The notes under the pieces were generated by a model. It did not search any database, had not been told where the DNA came from, and saw nothing but the letters and a program-made list of their open reading frames with translations. Shown piece after piece: positions 62,315 to 64,000 of a stretch of 64,000 bases of DNA. The number at the start of each line of letters is the position of its first letter. Within the stretch, counting starts at the first letter, position 1. Source of the stretch: Microbulbifer agarilyticus S89. GTDB taxonomy: Bacteria; Pseudomonadota; Gammaproteobacteria; Pseudomonadales; Cellvibrionaceae. Where the stretch lies: positions 1 through 64,000 of the forward strand of contig NZ_AFPJ01000051.1 in NCBI RefSeq assembly GCF_000220505.1. The letters are read 5' to 3'. The translations under genes and the position numbers were made by a program.

Positions 62315-62992
62315 ATGAAGCTGAAACTGTGCAACCTGTTTCTGTTCTTGTTCCTGTACTTATCGGGTAGCGCTCACGCCTATACGCTTGAGCCGTCGGT
62401 AACGGTCCTGAGCATGCCGGTTGATGCCGGTGGCGCGACACTGGTGTTGCGCAATCCACGCGATACCGCGCTGCCGGTCATCTTTGAAGTGGCCGAACGC
62501 ACCATTAACGAAGATGGTTCAGAACTGGCGACGCCCTCGGACGACCGCTTTATCGTCTTCCCACCACAAGTGGTGGTACAGCCCGGCCAGGCCCAATCCA
62601 TTCGCATCCAATGGGCCGGCGGCGCACTGGACCAATCCAAGTCATTCACCCTGTACGCCAGCGAGCAGCCGCTGAAAATTGAACAGCCGACCCACTCCGG
62701 CGTGAAGACACTGTTCCGCATCGGTGCGTCTATCCATGTAACTGCAGAACAGTTTTCTCCCAAAGTTGTCGTGAGCGACCATGAAGTGCTGGAAGACGGC
62801 ACCTCGGTGACGCTTTCCAATGGCGGGGATGAATTTGTGTATATCGATGATTTGAGCCTGCGCCTCGACAAAATCAACCTGAGCGGGTTCCAGCTGGCCA
62901 AGGCCGCAGGTCGCACTTTGCTGCCACCTGGAGGCAAGCGCACCTTTACCATTCCCGAGCTGCGCGCCCAGCCCTTACTGCAGGAAAAGTAA
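62315..62992 (+). CDS. Pilus assembly chaperone (PapD-like)
   Basis: 225 residues from the ATG at 62315; earlier codons in the frame look non-coding. The signal ends GSAHA. The N-terminal Ig-like domain shows the chaperone pattern (TLVLRNPRDTALPVIFEV, VVVQPGQAQSIRIQW), and the second domain has VVVSDHEVLEDGTSVTLSNGG. It should hold pilin subunits in the periplasm. The next chaperone gene starts 1 nt after its stop. Confidence 0.88.
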   Translation: MKLKLCNLFLFLFLYLSGSAHAYTLEPSVTVLSMPVDAGGATLVLRNPRDTALPVIFEVAERTINEDGSELATPSDDRFIVFPPQVVVQPGQAQSIRIQWAGGALDQSKSFTLYASEQPLKIEQPTHSGVKTLFRIGASIHVTAEQFSPKVVVSDHEVLEDGTSVTLSNGGDEFVYIDDLSLRLDKINLSGFQLAKAAGRTLLPPGGKRTFTIPELRAQPLLQEK

Positions 62993-62993
62993 C

Positions 62994-63680
62994 GTGCGGC
63001 GACTTCTCGCGGCGCTGCTCTCGAGCGCCATCCTGCTACCCTCGCTTGTCCACGGCCAGTCGGTGAGCCCGACACGCCTCGACCTGGATTTGCGCGAGGG
63101 CAACGAAGCGGTCCTCACCCTGACCGCGACTCACCCAGCGGCTCAGGCACTGGAACTGAGTGTGCGCCCATACCGCACTGCGCAAGACGCAGAAAAAGCA
63201 CAGACCCCGTTTTCGGTTTCACCACCGCAACTGCTGCTGCAACCCGGCGACACCCGGCAGGTACGGGTACGCTGGCATGGCACACAGCAACCGCAACAAA
63301 GCCAGTCTTACTACCTGGTGATTGAAGAGCTGAACCTGCGTACGCGCGACAGCGACGATGCGGGGCAAATCAACCTGCTGACCACATTCAAAATGCCGCT
63401 GCATGTGTTTCACGGTGGCGAAGCCACCCTGGTCGCTACACCCGGCGAATCCCCAGCGACAATCCAGCTCAGTAATACAGGCGCACGCTTTGCACGCCTC
63501 AGCCACTATCGCCTGGAAGCAGAAAACACCAGTACCGATGGCATTACCATCGCTCGCCTGTTGAACCGCGATGCGCTCCTGCCCGGTGAAACAGTTTCGT
63601 TGCCAGTGGCAGATCTCGGGCTACCTACCTCGCAACTTTCATCACTACGTATTGCGCACGCGCGAAAGGGAGAGGAGTAA
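62994..63680 (+). CDS. Second pilus assembly chaperone (PapD-like)
   Basis: 228 residues, GTG start at 62994 with AGGA 8 nt upstream. The signal peptide ends LVHG. The chaperone pattern is SVSPTRLDLDLREGNEAVLTL ... FSVSPPQLLLQPGDTRQVRVRW, followed by TTFKMPLHVFHGG at the end of the first domain. It differs clearly from the chaperone before it. Operons with two chaperones often dedicate one to the tip subunit. The stop overlaps the next start (TAATG). Confidence 0.88.
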   Translation: MRRLLAALLSSAILLPSLVHGQSVSPTRLDLDLREGNEAVLTLTATHPAAQALELSVRPYRTAQDAEKAQTPFSVSPPQLLLQPGDTRQVRVRWHGTQQPQQSQSYYLVIEELNLRTRDSDDAGQINLLTTFKMPLHVFHGGEATLVATPGESPATIQLSNTGARFARLSHYRLEAENTSTDGITIARLLNRDALLPGETVSLPVADLGLPTSQLSSLRIAHARKGEE

Positions 63681-64000
63681 TGAAGAGCTTGTTCCCCGCT
63701 GGATCACTCACCCCCCTGCTCAGCGCACTGGCGCTTGCGCTCCCGTTTACCGGGCAGGCACAGGCGGAAACCGATACGCAAACCCACCAGGGACCGTCTG
63801 TTACGCAAACTGCAGCGGCTAGTGAAACCACGCTCGAAGTGCGGCCGGCACCGGTGCAGACTCCTGTGCCAACGCCAGATTTCCAAATCAGCCTGCCAGC
63901 CTCGGTGAATGGCATAAGTGCCGGCACGCTGCTGACCGCCATCGCTGGCAGCGACCCGGTCTCCTTTGATCGCACGCAACTGGAAACCTTCGCGCGGGAG
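63680..64000 (+). CDS. Probable outer-membrane usher, N-terminal part (runs off right edge)
   Basis: The ATG at 63680 overlaps the chaperone stop, and GAGAGGAG lies just upstream. The frame is open for 107 codons to the window end. The signal peptide ends AQAE. A Thr/Pro/Gln-rich linker is followed by DFQISLPASVNGIS. The seen part does not identify the family; usher is inferred from the order pilin, chaperone, chaperone. Confidence 0.55.
   Translation, partial: MKSLFPAGSLTPLLSALALALPFTGQAQAETDTQTHQGPSVTQTAAASETTLEVRPAPVQTPVPTPDFQISLPASVNGISAGTLLTAIAGSDPVSFDRTQLETFARE

Overview
The window looks like a stretch of chromosome from a marine gammaproteobacterium. The core gene order (greA, carB, carA, dapB, dnaJ, dnaK, grpE, recN, then fur, bamE, rnfH, ratA, smpB, ssrA) is the one seen in Pseudomonas and Cellvibrionales. 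Two secreted sulfatases, curli, RND efflux and sodium-coupled transporters suggest a surface-living marine member such as Microbulbifer; that genus guess is inference. The sequence is moderately GC-rich, except for an AT-richer left end.

Layout. 1-2.3 kb: accessory DNA holding the N-terminal part of a YD-repeat/fibronectin-III protein that runs off the left edge, a hypothetical gene, a gene fragment and a long inverted repeat. 2.4-5.7 kb: dienelactone hydrolase, a two-gene ABC exporter and a TetR regulator. 6.0-10.4 kb: an RND efflux pair divergent from that regulator. 10.5-13.7 kb: a minus-strand operon of a membrane protein, a glycerophosphodiester phosphodiesterase-like protein and an exported metallo-beta-lactamase-fold protein. 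14.0-17.3 kb: a minus-strand HlyD/ATPase/permease exporter operon. 17.8-24.2 kb: a curli locus, csgD-csgE-csgF-csgG followed by four curlin-repeat genes. 24.2-32.8 kb: greA, carAB, an orphan yfiR, a RimB-RimK fusion and dapB, all on the minus strand. 33-42.3 kb: a Spy-like protein, dnaJ-dnaK-grpE, recN, an acyltransferase, fur, bamE, rnfH and ratA. 42.6-47.9 kb: two neurotransmitter:sodium symporters flanking smpB, then rlmD and the tmRNA gene. 48.2-61.4 kb: mostly exported catabolic and cell-wall enzymes (arylsulfatase, M3 peptidase, GHL10 hydrolase, alkylsulfatase, an Ntn-hydrolase of C45 type). 61.8 kb to the right edge: the start of a chaperone-usher pilus operon (pilin, two chaperones, start of a probable usher).

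The genes combine into recognisable systems. The curli set has its regulator, export pore and accessory factors in one co-directional run, with an expanded set of four amyloid subunits. smpB and ssrA, the two parts of trans-translation, lie about 3 kb apart. grpE-dnaK-dnaJ form a chaperone cluster with a candidate sigma-32 promoter in front of dnaK. recN has a LexA-like box. The pilus operon has a TGTGA-N6-TCACA box typical of CRP/Vfr sites.

The most unusual items are the four-curlin locus (two members of identical length that look like a tandem duplication), structured leaders in front of a curlin gene and of yfiR, the 111-bp inverted repeat at 2.2 kb, and the partial YD/FN3 protein at the left edge. 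I did not find a system that I can call wholly new. Motif and family calls were made by eye, without database searches.
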